In this document: positions 47,491 through 59,979 of the stretch, one piece after another | Layout of the letters: each line of letters starts with the position of its first letter | Position numbering within the stretch: position 1 is the first letter of the stretch | Source of the DNA: Diphasiastrum complanatum | Lineage: Eukaryota; Streptophyta; Lycopodiopsida; Lycopodiales; Lycopodiaceae | Assembly: GCA_029204225.1 (NCBI GenBank) | Contig: CM055104.1 | Location: forward strand, 38,992,527 to 39,056,526 | DNA length: 64,000 nt | Reading direction: 5' to 3' | Notes under the pieces: generated by a model | The model's database searches: none | Told to the model about the DNA's origin: nothing | The model's input: the letters and a program-made list of their open reading frames with translations, nothing else | Translations under genes and position numbers: made by a program

Positions 47491-49065
47491 TTATTGGATT
47501 GGTGGTCCCACACCAATCAAAGCTTTTTCATCCTGGACTTTTTGAGCTTCTTGGAGGCGAGATTGTTGTTGTCGGGAATGGTAAATTTTGTTGCTAATGC
47601 CCTCCATCATTTGCCATCGTAATTTGTTCAGAAAGGGCATGGGTTTGTAGTAATGGAGCATACCTTGTAGAAAATTGTGGATTTTCCATAGCTCCACAAT
47701 ATCAACGTGGAGGGCCGAAGTAAGGGTGGCGCAATAATAAAGCCTTGCTACGTTGATGTTGTCTTCTTGTGTGCGTAGTGGTTTATTGATATCAATGGCT
47801 ATTGGGAAAAGCCCTCGATCCCAAAAACCCTTCAGTTCTACCAGAAATGCCCAACCCGCAATTGTCCGCAAAATATCTAACATCGCGATCCGGATTGCCA
47901 TGGTGCTTCTAGTAGAATACACGGCAGTTGGTGACCATGTCTTCGGCTAAGTTGCCGGTATCAACGCCTGTGAGCTTGGGCCAAAATAGCCGATTCTTGA
48001 CCTTGGTGATGGGTTTTACACTGGTCCAGATCTGGCAATATGTAGCTGCCACATTCCTTTGTGGTTGGATATTGTTTGGCAAATTCTTGAGATGCACGCA
48101 ACTTCTTGTTCGGTTCTATGGGTGTGATTCTGTGCCGGATGGTTGGTGCTTCAGAGGCAGTGGCATGCTGAATTTGTGGATCAAGTTTGGGGGAGAGAGG
48201 AGGCAAAGGATTAGCTTCAACAATTCATTGTGATTCAGGGAAAAATTGGTGTTGAATAAATGGGAGGTTAGTGGTGTCGATGGGGTTAGAAGAGGAGGAA
48301 GGAAAAAGATAGTGTTGGGAGCCGGTACCACCAGAGCCTTGTGGATTGGTTGGCGCTTGAGCTCCTTACCCCAAGGGTTGGGCTTGAAATGATGAGCCTT
48401 GAGTAGCAGGTGAAAGCTACTGGAATCCTGCTCTATCTCCACCATGAGATCCATCAAAGTGGTGTCTAGAATCATGCAACTGGATCTGCTTTGCATGGAC
48501 AGACGGCGTTGACTGGGCAGCTGTCTTTGACCATTCTTCCAAGGTGGCAATGTGCTGGTTCAAGGCCTCGATGGAAGAAGTGTATGATTGTTGGAGTTTA
48601 GTGTGCTGCTCCATCGTGGCTTTCAGCTTTTGGGCTAGCGTTTGATAGGCCACCATTGGAATTGGAGTTCCCTTAGGAATAGCTGGTGGTGTGAAGTCAT
48701 TGAAATCCACCAATTCCAACTATTCCTTCATAGCGGAACGTGCGGCTTGTGCATCTGCTGCGGCCTCGTCCCTTTCTGTTGTAATGTTATCAATGGCTGC
48801 ATGTTGGATACCTTAAGTTGGAGCTGGCTTTGGAGGTGGACGAGCATTTGCTGTTGTTGTTGATTATAAGTGGTGAGATTTTGGATCTACAGTTGTTGTT
48901 GCTTGTTTTCCTCCTCCAACCTTGTTTTTCCTTCTGAAGATCCGCCATAGCACCATCATTAAATTGTCTCATGGTGTGTTGTCCCCCTAGGGTGCCGAAT
49001 AGATTATATTGGAGCTCATTCACCAACCATACCACTTTTGGGCTGCGAGGAGTAAATGCTCCCAA
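47491..49065 (-). pseudogene. Downstream coiled-coil ORF of the minus-strand LTR element
   Basis: Minus-strand frames 49065-48790, 48780-48417, 48097-47909 and 47922-47491 form one decayed protein with stops and frame changes. Parts: a start like VNELQYNLFGTLGGQHTM; a helix rich in A/E/D (TTERDEAAADAQAARSAMKE); a coiled coil (YQTLAQKLKATMEQHTKLQQ, then YTSSIEALNQHIATLEEWSK); a low-complexity linker rich in S/Q/P; and a globular C-part with GLFPIAIDINKPL and NVARLYYCATLTSAL. The last resembles FLPSIFFDVNKAL and NSYVYYRAALLG of the gypsy downstream ORF at 41100-41240. It ends at TAA 47491, directly before the polypurine tract and LTR. No known domain was recognised; I infer an element-encoded accessory protein. 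Confidence 0.6.
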
Positions 49066-49167
49066 GGGCCAATGTCAGGGAGAGTGCGTGTATAGTTGGG
49101 ATATGGCATCGGGTTAAAAGATAGAAAATTGAAAATGGGAGAGGAGGTTGGAGTGTGAGAAATGGAA

Positions 49168-49188
49168 GGGGGGGGGGGGGGGGGGGGG
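49168..49188 (+). repeat. (G)21 homopolymer
   Basis: Twenty-one consecutive G on the plus strand; length is likely unstable in cloning or sequencing. Confidence 0.95.
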
Positions 49189-50987
49189 TGACTGTGGGAT
49201 GAGAGGAGGTGATTCTGGTATGATAGGAGGTGATTGAATGCATGTCGGAGACGTGTGGAGGGGATTAGTGGTGGTGGTTGTGGGTTGTGTTAGTAGTTGT
49301 AATACAAAGTCGTCTACATTGACCACATGGTCAAATAGGGTAGAAGAATGTACAGGTGAGGGCTTTGGTGGAATTGTGGAATCAAAGCCCGTGTTGAGAG
49401 TGATTGAGGGTCTCCAACATTGTCTCCATTAAGGAAAATAGTGACAGATACATGTTCCATCCAGTGCTGCACGTCGAGACAAACCCGCATCAACAAACCG
49501 GGCTCCAAGCAGTTCAGTATGCACAGAGAAACGTGCGTTCAAGCCAAGAACCTAAAAAGCAGCGCATGGAATTGTAAAGGTATCGAGTTTTGGAGAAATC
49601 AATGCATGCACATGCACACTCATACACAAACGCACAAATCATACACACACAAACACATCGGCGACCATTCACTGAGCTATGGATGTCGATAGCCTCGTGG
49701 TTGCAAAGCAATGGTCGATCCGGGAAGGGGATTTGTGTGAATCTACCTAAATCGACAGTTGAGAATGGAGTTACCTATTCTCTTGGGAATTTGCAAGAGA
49801 ATGTTTGGAGGATAATTTTTATTATCCTAACTACGATGTCTATGTGATTGATCCATGGATTTACGATTGGCAATAAAATACTATTCTTCATGGCAATTTT
49901 TCTCCAGGCAAGTGCCCTATAAGTGGAAATTTTATTTTCTGGTACTGTGCTTTTTATCGGTTTAACTCTGAAGTAGGAATATTCCCAGTAACGAAATAGA
50001 AATTAGTCATTTACCAAGGAGGCAACTGTGGGCTTAATTTCCAACACCATGACCCATGTTTCTTGGTAGGATAAGGAGAATTTGGAGACCTATGAAGTTT
50101 ATGGGCTGCTTGTAGGCTTTAATACATTCTTTGAGTGACCTATAAATTTTTTTTAACAAAGTGCACGCCATTTTACTTCTTGTTAGATACAAAGATCATA
50201 CAAGTACTCTTAATCATTAATACAAATATATATCAAAATGTACAAATTTAACATTATTATATTGATTATCGCATTATCATTATTTTTTGCATTAACTAGT
50301 TGTTGTCAATTCTTTTATTGCCTTTGAATCTTGCATCTCAATTTGCTTGCCGGGAAAATATCACAAATTTACATTAACAAATCATTTTGTTGACTTAATA
50401 AAGCTATGTGCATGTAAGCTTTATATGGATTACCTACTTTACTAAACATAAATTTTCTGCATTTGAAAACAACAAACAAAAAATTTCCTGCATTTCAAAT
50501 AAGTTGTCGATTTTTTAAAAGTCAATTTACTGTAAGTTTTGTAAGAAATGATTTTTTAGAGAAAGATGCCAGTTCCATTTCTATACTTTGCTAGCAATCC
50601 CAAACATTGACCCAAAGTTTCAATCAATTGAAATTCTAATGGAAAAGGATGATTGCCTTATAAAGCCTTGTATCAAAATTTGAGCATCTTGAAAAAAAAA
50701 GTAAGCCTTCTCCTTGGAGAATCATTAGGCGTTTGGTCCATGAGTTGCTAAAAAGGCTACAGAATTTTTTTTTAATAGATTCTATGTTAAGGTTGAAAAA
50801 TAAGTTTTCCCCAAGCAATGGGTGCTTGTTTGTGGGGCTAATAAGCAAAAGCCTTTTTGTTTGTGAAGCTAAGCATAAACCTTTGTGCTTACAACAATTG
50901 TCCCAGATGCAAGGCTGCATGCTAACACATGGTCTTCACATGTATGCAGACTGCATGTTTTTCGACTCTGATTTGTTTGTGTGAGCA
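49189..50987. other. Unassigned sequence between element and dioxygenase gene
   Basis: 49600-49660 is CA-rich (CACATGCACACTCATACACAAA). 50080-50640 is very AT-rich. The last few hundred bases before 50988 would contain the 3' UTR of the minus-strand dioxygenase gene; no clear AATAAA was chosen. A frame at 50733-50984 on the plus strand is an antisense shadow. Confidence 0.35.
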
Positions 50988-53312
50988 TCACACAGCAAAG
51001 TCTTCGAGCCCACCTTCCTTCTGGTTGGGCAACAATGACTTGTTCTTAAGCCTGATCATCAAGTATTCCATGTATTCAAATGGGCGATATTCAGGAGGTT
51101 TGCCAATGTCAGTGGTAAACTGTGGAAGGGGAGCCATCTGTGCATGCAAACTAGGAGTGGTTTCAAAGGCAAAAGAAAAACGTTCGTGAGTCTTATGATT
51201 GCGTACACGGTGCAACACACTCTTGTATCTGCCATTGGTCCAAACCTGAAGCAAGCAAGTGAAAATCAAAAAGAAAATGAGTACGATACTCATTTCCATT
51301 TTATGAGTGAGTGTCGAAAACGTAATTCAAAAGAATATAACAGTTTTATATTTGAATTTAGCAACACGTTAGGCACAATCTGGTTTTCTATGAACGAGTG
51401 TTGGAAGTTACAAACTTCAGAAGCCAAGAGCTCTATATATGGATTTAACAGAAGGCTAGGCACAAGTATCTAACCTGCAAACAATCACTGACGTTGAAGG
51501 TAAGAGCACCTTCAATGGGTTTGATTGTAACCCACTTGTCACCCTTTAGAACTTGATATCCTTCTACGCCATCTTGTGCAACCATGGTTATTATACCGCC
51601 ATCTCTGTGGTAACCTAACCCTTGTCTATCATTTTCAGCAATACACTGAGGATAGTAATGCATCATAAACATGTTGAGTTTTTCCTGGCTGATATTAGCG
51701 AGGAAATTGGAAGGAAGTCCCAAACTTTCGGAAACTATCGCCATCACACACTTCATTGTTCTTTCGGCATGCTGAATATATTCTTCGACAACCGATCTGC
51801 ACAAGTTGTAAGCGGTTTAGCTAGAATCTTAATGTACTGTCAGTACAAAAATGTTGTTGATAAACCAGGCAGAGGGGAGGCAGCGAGAAGAGAAGAGAGA
51901 CAGACCCAAAAATTACTAACTACAAACAGAATGTCATGAGTTAAGAGCGAGTGGCAAACTGCGACTACATGGCGAAGATGGAGGAGAGCTTCTCTCTGAA
52001 ACGACGCGAGTGAGCATGAAACGAACGGCTATTCTGGTCATAGTGTGAACAAGACAATTGTTATTCCTATCTAATAAATTGTATTAGCCGCTATTCAAGA
52101 TTGAACAAGAAGTCCTGGACAATAAACGACCATAGTTGATCGCGTTCATTTGCACTGGTCTATTAAAGTTGTCAGGCTAACACAATCAACATATTCAGTA
52201 CAAACATCTCTTGCACGTGGTAGTGGCCAATTTTCTTGGAGCTTTGTGGGCATGAAACACATCACGACTCATCTGATTTCGCATTTTCTTGTTTGGATTC
52301 ATGAAGTAACCATTGCTTCACATTTGCAGCTTTCTTTGTTAGGATTCTCGATCAGTGATCAGTGGGCAGGAGCGATAGCAATATGCCAATAGAAGTGCTC
52401 AGCTTCTGAAGGATCTCTAGGTGGCTCATCTGGAGGTGGAGGTGTTGCGTTGCTACCTGCCTGTCTACCATAACCGCAACGCAGAAGTACATGCCTCAGA
52501 CGCATGAGTCGTTACACATCTACACAACGCCAGACTCGTTGTTGCTTGCTTGTCGCGCTCTCAGAATATGGTCAGTGCTCAGCTCTAGAATTTCACTTTT
52601 GTTGAATTATGTGGAGATCAGGAATCAGGATTCAGACTCCAAAGTCTTCTAACGAGGTTATGTTGGTGTGAACACTGCTATTTGTAGGGCTTCAACCTTC
52701 CTTGATGAGCAATTGTACCAGTTGGAACTTGGAAAGTCAGACACGGGAACTTGGACGAAACAGGAGTGATTTTCGTGAGCAGACTCTCTCGAACCCCACT
52801 TAGCTTCCATCATAATGCCAAAAACAGAAGCCACACACAAAGAAACTGGAATATCTCGCAAGCTTTTTAAGCCAATATTGACAATAAGCTGGAGTACGTT
52901 TGACTTACCTGAAATGCAGTGGACGATCTGGCCAGATGTTGTATTGAGAGTAAGCGTGTTTGGATGCATCGGTTGAACTCTCATCTGTAAAGAAGAACAG
53001 AAGTTCTTTCTTGTCCTGCACCCCCTGAGACCTGTTTTTATTATTGAAACCGGTTGGATAAGGAGAGGATCCTGGTGCAGGCTGAGCTTTCAACTTATCT
53101 TCCAATGGGAGCCAGAAGAACTCCTGAGACTTTCTGAAAGTTTTCTGAACAAGATCCCAATTCATTCCATGGTTAATAACCTGAAAGAATCCCCATTCCT
53201 CACAGGCCTTACTTATCTCTTGCAATAAAGCTTTTCGTTTCTCAGCAATAGCCTCAGTGGAATCAGGTGCCAGAAACGGAGCGAAGTCAACCACAGGCAC
53301 TTCCTCCTTCAT
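50988..53312 (-). CDS. 2-oxoglutarate/Fe(II)-dependent dioxygenase, three exons
   Basis: Minus-strand exons 53312-52909, 51796-51475 and 51245-50988 give 327 residues without a break. Introns are GT-AG (GTAAGT...TGCAG, about 1.1 kb; GTTAGA...TTCAG, 229 bases). The N-terminal DIOX_N region spans residues 5-110 (VPVVDF, EEWGFFQVINHGM). The catalytic double-stranded beta-helix spans about 175-275, with the iron ligands H198 and D200 in YHRDGG and H254 in VLHRV, and the 2-oxoglutarate anchor R264-x-S266. It is therefore expected to be an active cytosolic oxidase coupling 2-oxoglutarate decarboxylation to hydroxylation or desaturation of a small molecule (plant DOXC type); the substrate cannot be read from sequence. 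ATG 53312 was chosen because family members start just before VPVVDF; an in-frame ATG at 53339 would add nine residues. It is the only intact host gene here. Confidence 0.93.
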
Positions 53313-54228
53313 GTTCACTAATTTTCTCAAGCTGCACAAAGCTTTGAGCAGTTATGGTGAGTTTGATGATCACTGATGAACCCACAAAATTTTGCTTGTC
53401 AGAATGATCACCTTCTGTGCACTCTCCGAGTACATATGATATGAATGAAACCAAGCGTTCGGGAAAGCCGGCATTCTTAAGGAATGGAATGGGCATCTTT
53501 TTCCAAAAACCGAAAACTACAAAATTTTGCAGGATTTTCTACGTGATAAATTTAAGATTTTATAAGAAAAAACCGGCAAGTAGAAGCATATCCCGTGTTA
53601 ATAGCCGAAAAGACAGTGCCTGCTTCAAGTCTCCACACAGAGATTCAGGAACTTCAGAAAGAGCAATTGTCAATTTCAGGAGTTTATAGCCCAACGGTTA
53701 CACGTATCTTCGAAGCTACGCTTCTCAGCTTTATCTCAACTCTCTCTTAACCAGAGAATATAGGCCTTTTGAAGCTATCAGTAAGCATGCATGAGATTAA
53801 CAAGTCCAAACAGTTCATTTATGTTCATGCTTATTTACAGGGTTTCTAAAATCCAGAGATCAATAGTACAGGTTTTTTGTTGCAAAAGAATTGGATTGAA
53901 GCGTTGGTACATCAAAGGTGCTCGCATGTGTTTTCAACAAAAAAAAATTAAATCATACCTTTACTACTAGCAGTTTCAGGCACATAGTTTCGTTGCACAC
54001 AAAGAAACAAGTTTCGTGGCACAACCATCCCTTTCTCATCAGAGATCAGTTTAGAGGTTAGCTTCACCAAGTTCGAAGCAAAAAAACTAAAAAACTAAAA
54101 AACTAAAAAACTAAATAAATAAAAAAAAACATTCTAGTGAGCAGAATTAGAAGCAGACTTTTAAGTTTGCTATTCAGATCCTAATTACATTCTCAAGACT
54201 TCTATTTGGATTATCTCAAGTATTTTCA
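53313..54228. other. Upstream region of dioxygenase gene and 5' flank of the non-LTR element
   Basis: On the minus strand CTTATAAAATCTTAAA (near 53545-53562) is a possible TATA box for the dioxygenase, about 240 bases before the ATG; this is weak. 54082-54130 is a short tandem run of AAAAAACT units ending in poly(A). Confidence 0.4.
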
Positions 54229-57200
54229 ATGGATGATGGCAATGCGGTCATTCGCAGTATGGATCAAAGTGCAAAACAAGACAAAAAGAGACCTGCTTCA
54301 CCATCTCTTCCATCCCCACCTCTCTCTAATCGTCCTCGTCATGAATCACCTCTTCATGCATCTCTTCCTTCGCCTGCACCGTATCGCCCACCCCATATTC
54401 GTTCTGCTGTTTCTTCTTCTCCTTCGTCATCCTCGCAGAATCCTATACCTCATCCCTCTCGTGTACCTTGTCCGGGTTGCGGACGTTTGTATATGTTGGG
54501 TGCGGGCCTTTCCAGGCATCAAAATGCTTGTAGTGCCTTCCAACAACGAGCTTCCCTTTTAGAATCAATCCAAACCCCTCATCCTGCTCCACTTTCTCCT
54601 CCCGACTCAAGTTGGGCTTGGGCTCGTAATCTTGATATTTTGGGCTCCTTTTATCTTGGTTTTCCTCGACCACGCCTTTATGCCCGCATTTCTAAGGCCC
54701 TTCACCTTGACGTTCAAAGAGCTCTTCGACTACCTTTGACTCGTTTAGCTACCAACCCTTCCGATATCGCTGCTTGGCATATTTTCTTACCCTATCCCTT
54801 TGATGTTTTCCTCTTCTTCCAAGAGGTGGTGAAGCAGATCATCGAAAAACACGTGACAGAATTCGGCGTTTCATGTCAAGTGATTGGGAAAATCTGCAAG
54901 AGGAACTTTTTGTTCGTTGCAATGCACTTGCAGCAAAACGGGAGTTTAATTCAGGCTCCGACTTGGGTTCCATTCCTATTCATAGTCGTCTACGTCGTTG
55001 TGTTTTGCTTGGACAAGCTGGTGAATTTTCTCGGGCTGCACATGCTCTTGCTCCATCAATTTCGGCAGCACCTTCTTCTACAACTATTCACGCATTGGAA
55101 CAACTTCATCCCCATGCAAGTGATACTCTTCCTTTATTTGTGGAAGACTTTCAATCTGACTCCGATCTTCAACTTGCCGAAAGCTCATTATATGAAAGCT
55201 TTTCTGCGTAGTCCTCGCCTCTCAGCCGGTGGACCTTCAGGAATGGTTTTTGAACATCTACGTGATTGTTTTTCACCAGAAGATTTTGCTAGTGGCTTTG
55301 ATCTTCTCTTCAAGGTGTGCTCTTTCATTGCATCTGGGCAAATCCCACCTTCAGTTGCTCATTTTTTAGGTGCTGCTCATCTTTTAGCATTGGATAAAGC
55401 TTCTGGTGATGTGCTTCCAATTGCAGTGGGGGAATGTTTATACAGGTTGGTGGCAAGGGCACTCTGTTTCCAGTTTCGATAAGCATTTCATGCTCATCTT
55501 TTTCCATTTCAATTTGGGTGTGCTACTCCTGGCGGTTGTGAGATAGTCGTTCATGCTTTACGCGCTATTTTGGATATTCATCCTGACTGGGTAGTATTGC
55601 AAAATTATGTTGCTAATGCTTTTAACTCAGTTTCTCGGGCGGCTATCTTCAAGAACTTCATGGTGCTCAAGATACACTTGCCATGCTCATTAAAATTTGT
55701 GTGGAGCTTCTATTCAAAAAGTTCTCCTTTATACTTTAGTCATGCTTCTCGTGCTGGTGATGTTACCGACATTTATTCTGCTGAAGGAACTCGACAAGGG
55801 ATCCTTTGGGTGGTCCTCTCTTTGCTTTGGCACATTATCGTGCATTGCGTGCTACAGCTTCAGTTTTCAGTCCTGTCTATTCCCCTCTATTGCGGATGAT
55901 ACTCATATTGTGGGGCCTACAAGTGAAGTTGTCCCTGCTTTTTTGCATTTCTCAGTTCAACTTTCTTCTATTGGGCTTACAGTGAACAAGGATAAGTGCG
56001 TTGCTTGGTGCCCAAAAGGCCTTCCAGCAGATATCTCATTGCCTAAAGGTTTCATTACTCCTCAGCTTGGGATTAAGGCTTTGGGTGTTCCCATTGGTTC
56101 TTCTGGATATGTCAATTCATTTATGCGGGAAGCTCTAGATGGATTTGCTCGACATTCTGATTTGTTGCCAAAGCTTGGAAATTCTCAGGTTGCATTTGGA
56201 ATTCTCACTCAGTGCTTTGATCAACATCCTAGCTATCTTCTACGTTGCGTATCTCTTTCACCTGATATAATATCCTTACTTCGGGATTTTGATGATGCTT
56301 TATTGGGCGTATTTGGTTGTCTTTTGGGGCCAGGAACCTTTGACACTTGTGAAGCTCAGTTTTCTAAGTGGAAAATTTCTCTTCCTACTTCCTCTGGTGG
56401 TGTTGGCCTTGTATCTACTGCTTGCGTTGCACCAACTGCTTTTCTCGGAAGTTGGGCTCTTGTTGCCTCTGCACTAGTCTCCAGGTTTCAGCAGGGTATC
56501 AGCCTCTTCTTCTTGATACGGTAGCTCATGTGGAGACTGGAAATTTTGCTTTTCAACAAGCTCTACGCACTGCTCGAGATTTACTTCCACCACTTGTACA
56601 ACCTTTTGTGCCTCCCTTTGAATCTTTGGTGACACATCAACAATGAGTTATTCAGAAGACTATTATAGAGCATCTTCACTCTTATTCCTTCGGTCAACTT
56701 ATCAAAGATTCACCTTTTGATGAAGTTCGAGCTCGTCTTCTATCTTGTGCTGGTCCAGGTGCAGGGGCTTGATTGGTTGCACATCCAGTTCTTCCACTAT
56801 TGAGACTCAATAATGACTTGTTTATAACTGCCCTTCGAACCAGATTGGGACTTTCACATCCAATGTTAATTGGTATCTCTAAGTGTTCATGTGGGCATGT
56901 ATTGGATTCCTTGGGTACTCATCTTATGCGTTGTCCATCAGGTGGAGAACGTATTGTTTCACATGATTCCATTCGTGATGTCATGGCTGCTATTGCTCAT
57001 GATAGTGGTTTTCATGTTGTTCGAGAACAGACACACATTCTACCAGGGCCTTCATCGCAATCTACCCGACGACGAGTTGACCTTGTTCTCTCGCGTGATG
57101 GAATTCGTACTCTGGGAGATGTTGTAATTGTTGATCCCTCTCGTCCTTACCTTCTGTCATTATTTCTTTCTACCGCCAGCGTATTTCTATAGCATTACAA

Positions 57201-57350
57201 CGTTCACAGGCGATTTCAATTCTTCGACGAGCTCAGTTTGCAGGAGCGGTTGCTTCAAAGCTTCCTGCATTACCTATTACTGGATCTATTTTAGTTAGTG
57301 ATTTACATCAGGCAGTTGGTAGCTTAATTCATTTCTGCCGTTCTACGGTA
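54229..57350 (+). pseudogene. RLE-type (R2-like) non-LTR retrotransposon ORF, degraded
   Basis: ATG 54229 opens a proline/serine-rich N-terminus, then a CCHC finger CPGCGRLYMLGAGLSRHQNAC (C-x2-C-x12-H-x4-C). After frame changes near 54850 and 55200, RT motifs appear: LSAGGPSGMVFEHLRD, IPPSVAHFLGAAHLLALDK, FGCATPGGCEIVVHALRAIL, ANAFNSVSRAAIF, SAEGTRQG and the catalytic IADDTHIVG (about 55890). A thumb-like region follows (LTVNKDKCVAWCPKG, LGIKALGVPIG). Near the C-terminus lies a CxC-H-C finger (CSCGHVLDSLGTHLMRC), then RRVDLVLSRDG and LGDVVIVDP, matching the restriction-like endonuclease of R2-clade elements. A deletion then joins to ISIALQRSQAISILRRAQF, ending near 57350. Several stops and shifts: inactive. 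In R2-type elements this protein nicks target DNA and primes reverse transcription there. Confidence 0.78.
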
Positions 57351-57531
57351 TTTTATTTTGAATACTTTAATCTTTTTGTTTCATCATGGGGTTTCCCATC
57401 ATTTTTAATAAATTTATTCTTAAGATATGGGAATTTTGAGGGAAACCTCAAAAAAGTTTCCCGGACACTGAATGAAACTAACTTTAGATGAGATTCAAGT
57501 CAAAACTTGGGATATCAAATTTCCTTGTTCT

Positions 57532-57684
57532 AATCTAATTGATTCCAACACCCAAAGAGACAAAAGTTTTAATGGGAGCACTAATCTTATTGATTCCAAC
57601 ACCCAAAGAGACAAAAGTTTTAATGGGAGCACTAATCTAATTGATTCCAACACCCAAAGAGACAAAAGTTTTAATGGGAGCACT
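57532..57684 (+). repeat. 51-bp minisatellite, three copies
   Basis: Three nearly identical 51-bp units (AATCTAATTGATTCCAACAC...GGGAGCACT). Because the period is a multiple of three, a plus-strand frame (57472-57867) stays open, encoding NLIDSNTQRDKSFNGST three times. The frame has no other sign of being a gene. Confidence 0.95.
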
Positions 57685-59979
57685 ACTTGGATGCAGTGCT
57701 CCCTTTGCTTGGCCCTTTTGCTTGCCACCCATTTTTTAATCATGGCAAGTGAGATGAGAGGCAATGGACCACCTCCATTTCACATTTGCTTGGTATGTGT
57801 TAAATGGAGGGATGCAATCTTATTCGCCCATTTGAATCTTGACATACCGTTGTTACATTTTATTTAAGATGAAAGTCAAGTATATAGTCAACTAGAAAAG
57901 TTAGAATAGAAATGCATTTCTTAGAAGTAAATATTGGTTGTGAAGGATTGGCAAGACTTTGAAATGCAGGCCAACATGCCAGGCAGTGCTCACGAAAAAT
58001 CAACATAGCCTTACGAGCTCGTTTTTTAGAATTATATATTCACCTACTAAATTTATAGTTGTAGGTTCTTAAAGCCTACTAATCTAAAGGGCTAATACTT
58101 TTTAACCTTCTAAAAAAACTTGTAGTTTTTAATTTGCTGAAAAATGGCATTTATGCATACAACCTATGTAACATTTTTATTTTACCTCTCTTTGAAATAC
58201 TATGGCAAGTAATTTAGGCCACCGTTCTTTCAAGTGTGTATGCGCCGCCAAGTAACAAAGCTCCAAAACTTAACTTTGGTTCTCCAAACTTTTTTTGCAA
58301 TGAAACTCACATGCTCATTTTTTATGGAAGTATCATCACCTTTCAAACTTTGTTTTTATCAATTTCATTTCCAATTCATGTTGTCTATTCTAAACATTGT
58401 CAAGTAAGAACCACACACTCTCAATAATTATCCTTTAACAAGTTGCTTATGACCAAGCCTTTGGTCTTATCTTTAGGATGCAATAGAGTTGGGTTTAAAA
58501 ACCATAGTCAAGTTGCTCCTACATCCAAGCAGTGCTGTAAATTGAAGGGCAAAATGCCCGTCCTAGGCCTTTTGCCCTTCAAATGAAGGGCATTTAAATC
58601 ATGCACCCTTCAAATATCAGACTAAATACATGAGCATTCCTTCGCGCTATCCTGAAACCACCCTAATAAGTTGTAATAAGTACACAATACATCCTTGAAA
58701 TGACTCTTTTCAAGCTCCAAGATATATAACTTAATACTCATAACAACTATCATATTGGAAATTGAGATCACAAACTTCAAACATCAAATACTTTTGATAC
58801 TAGCATGAGCCATATGGATAATAGTTTTGTGGGTTTATTAAAAGGTTAGTTTGAAACTTTTTTACGAGTACTGTTGTGGCGACCTTGGCCCAAAGTTTGA
58901 ACTTTCAACAATGGGCCAAGTTGCTAACTCTCAAAGTAGATTTGTTTGTGGCTTCATGGAAGTTGAGATGACTTGTAGGCCCACTGGCCACAGTCCATCT
59001 AGATTGTGAGCTGAAGCCTCGTAAATGCTTTAGTTGGAATTTGATATCATAAATGTAAATACTAAATAGCTACAAGCTTTTACATTTTTTACTCGGATTT
59101 ATTACTAGTTTTTTTTTTTGCATAATCTAAAAGAAAGTTGCATAAAATTCCTATCCTCCATCAAATAGAATTTGAAGGGCAACTTCTATGTAAGGACGTC
59201 ACACGAAGAGAATGAACATTGTCAAAGACATTATGAAAATAAAGCAAGAAGGGCAACCTTGAACATCAAATTTGACACTGGATAGTGTTGACCCATTATA
59301 CCCCCAAGAATAGATACTATCATGTTGAGGATCTTAAGTATTTGTATGAAGTGGATCAGAATTTTATTTTCTTTGGGTGTCAAGGCTGGGCTAGGAAATT
59401 GGAGTGGATTAGCTTTGCCCTCTAGCTTGGAAGGTACTATTACCTCTGAGTATATGCGCTATCTAAGATATGTTTGGATTGTGAAGTGTCTCATTTGGTG
59501 TCTCGTATAATGTGCTACATGCGGGAATGTTTAAGGAGTGCACTGGCCCCACTCCATCCAAGGGTGATGGATGGCGTTAAGGGAGGAAAAAAAAAATTTG
59601 TCCCCGTGGATGGTGTGGGACCTGTGCAGCAGAGGCATTGCAAGTGCCTATGAGGTGCACTCTCTAATGAGAGCCTCCAAGTAGGGATAGCCACCTCATG
59701 TGTGGGTAGAGGCAAATCAAGGGCAAAATGAAATTTAAAATGATATATATTTGCAAACACATCAATCTAGAGCACAACCACAAGGGAGAGATATTGGCAA
59801 CTCTAGCAGACTATGTAGGTGAGAGACAAATCCCCCTCCCCCCACTCTTCCTCTCCCTTCTCCTCGACCTTGTGGCAATCAAACTCGGGGCACAAACCTT
59901 CAGGCCGCCTTGCTCCCTCTCCCTCTCCCTCTCCTTCTCAAAAATATTGGGTTTATCACCTCTACTCTCCTAAATCCCG
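57685..59979. other. Unassigned sequence
   Basis: AT-rich and non-coding as far as I can see. A codon-like stretch near 59322-59420 (VEDLKYLYEVDQNFIFFGCQ in one frame) was not recognised. 59820-59940 is a C/T-rich low-complexity tract. Confidence 0.3.
58542..58582. repeat. Perfect 13-bp hairpin
   Basis: TTGAAGGGCAAAA and TTTTGCCCTTCAA, separated by 15 bases. A further GAAGGGCATTT follows at 58585. It could fold as a stem-loop in RNA or as a small cruciform; nothing flanking it suggests a gene. Confidence 0.8.

Noticed and set aside
49114-49326. Proline-rich minus-strand frames
   Set aside because: Created by the G21 homopolymer and neighbouring G-rich sequence.
51144-51473. Plus-strand frames across the dioxygenase
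   Set aside because: Antisense shadows of exons and introns of the minus-strand gene.
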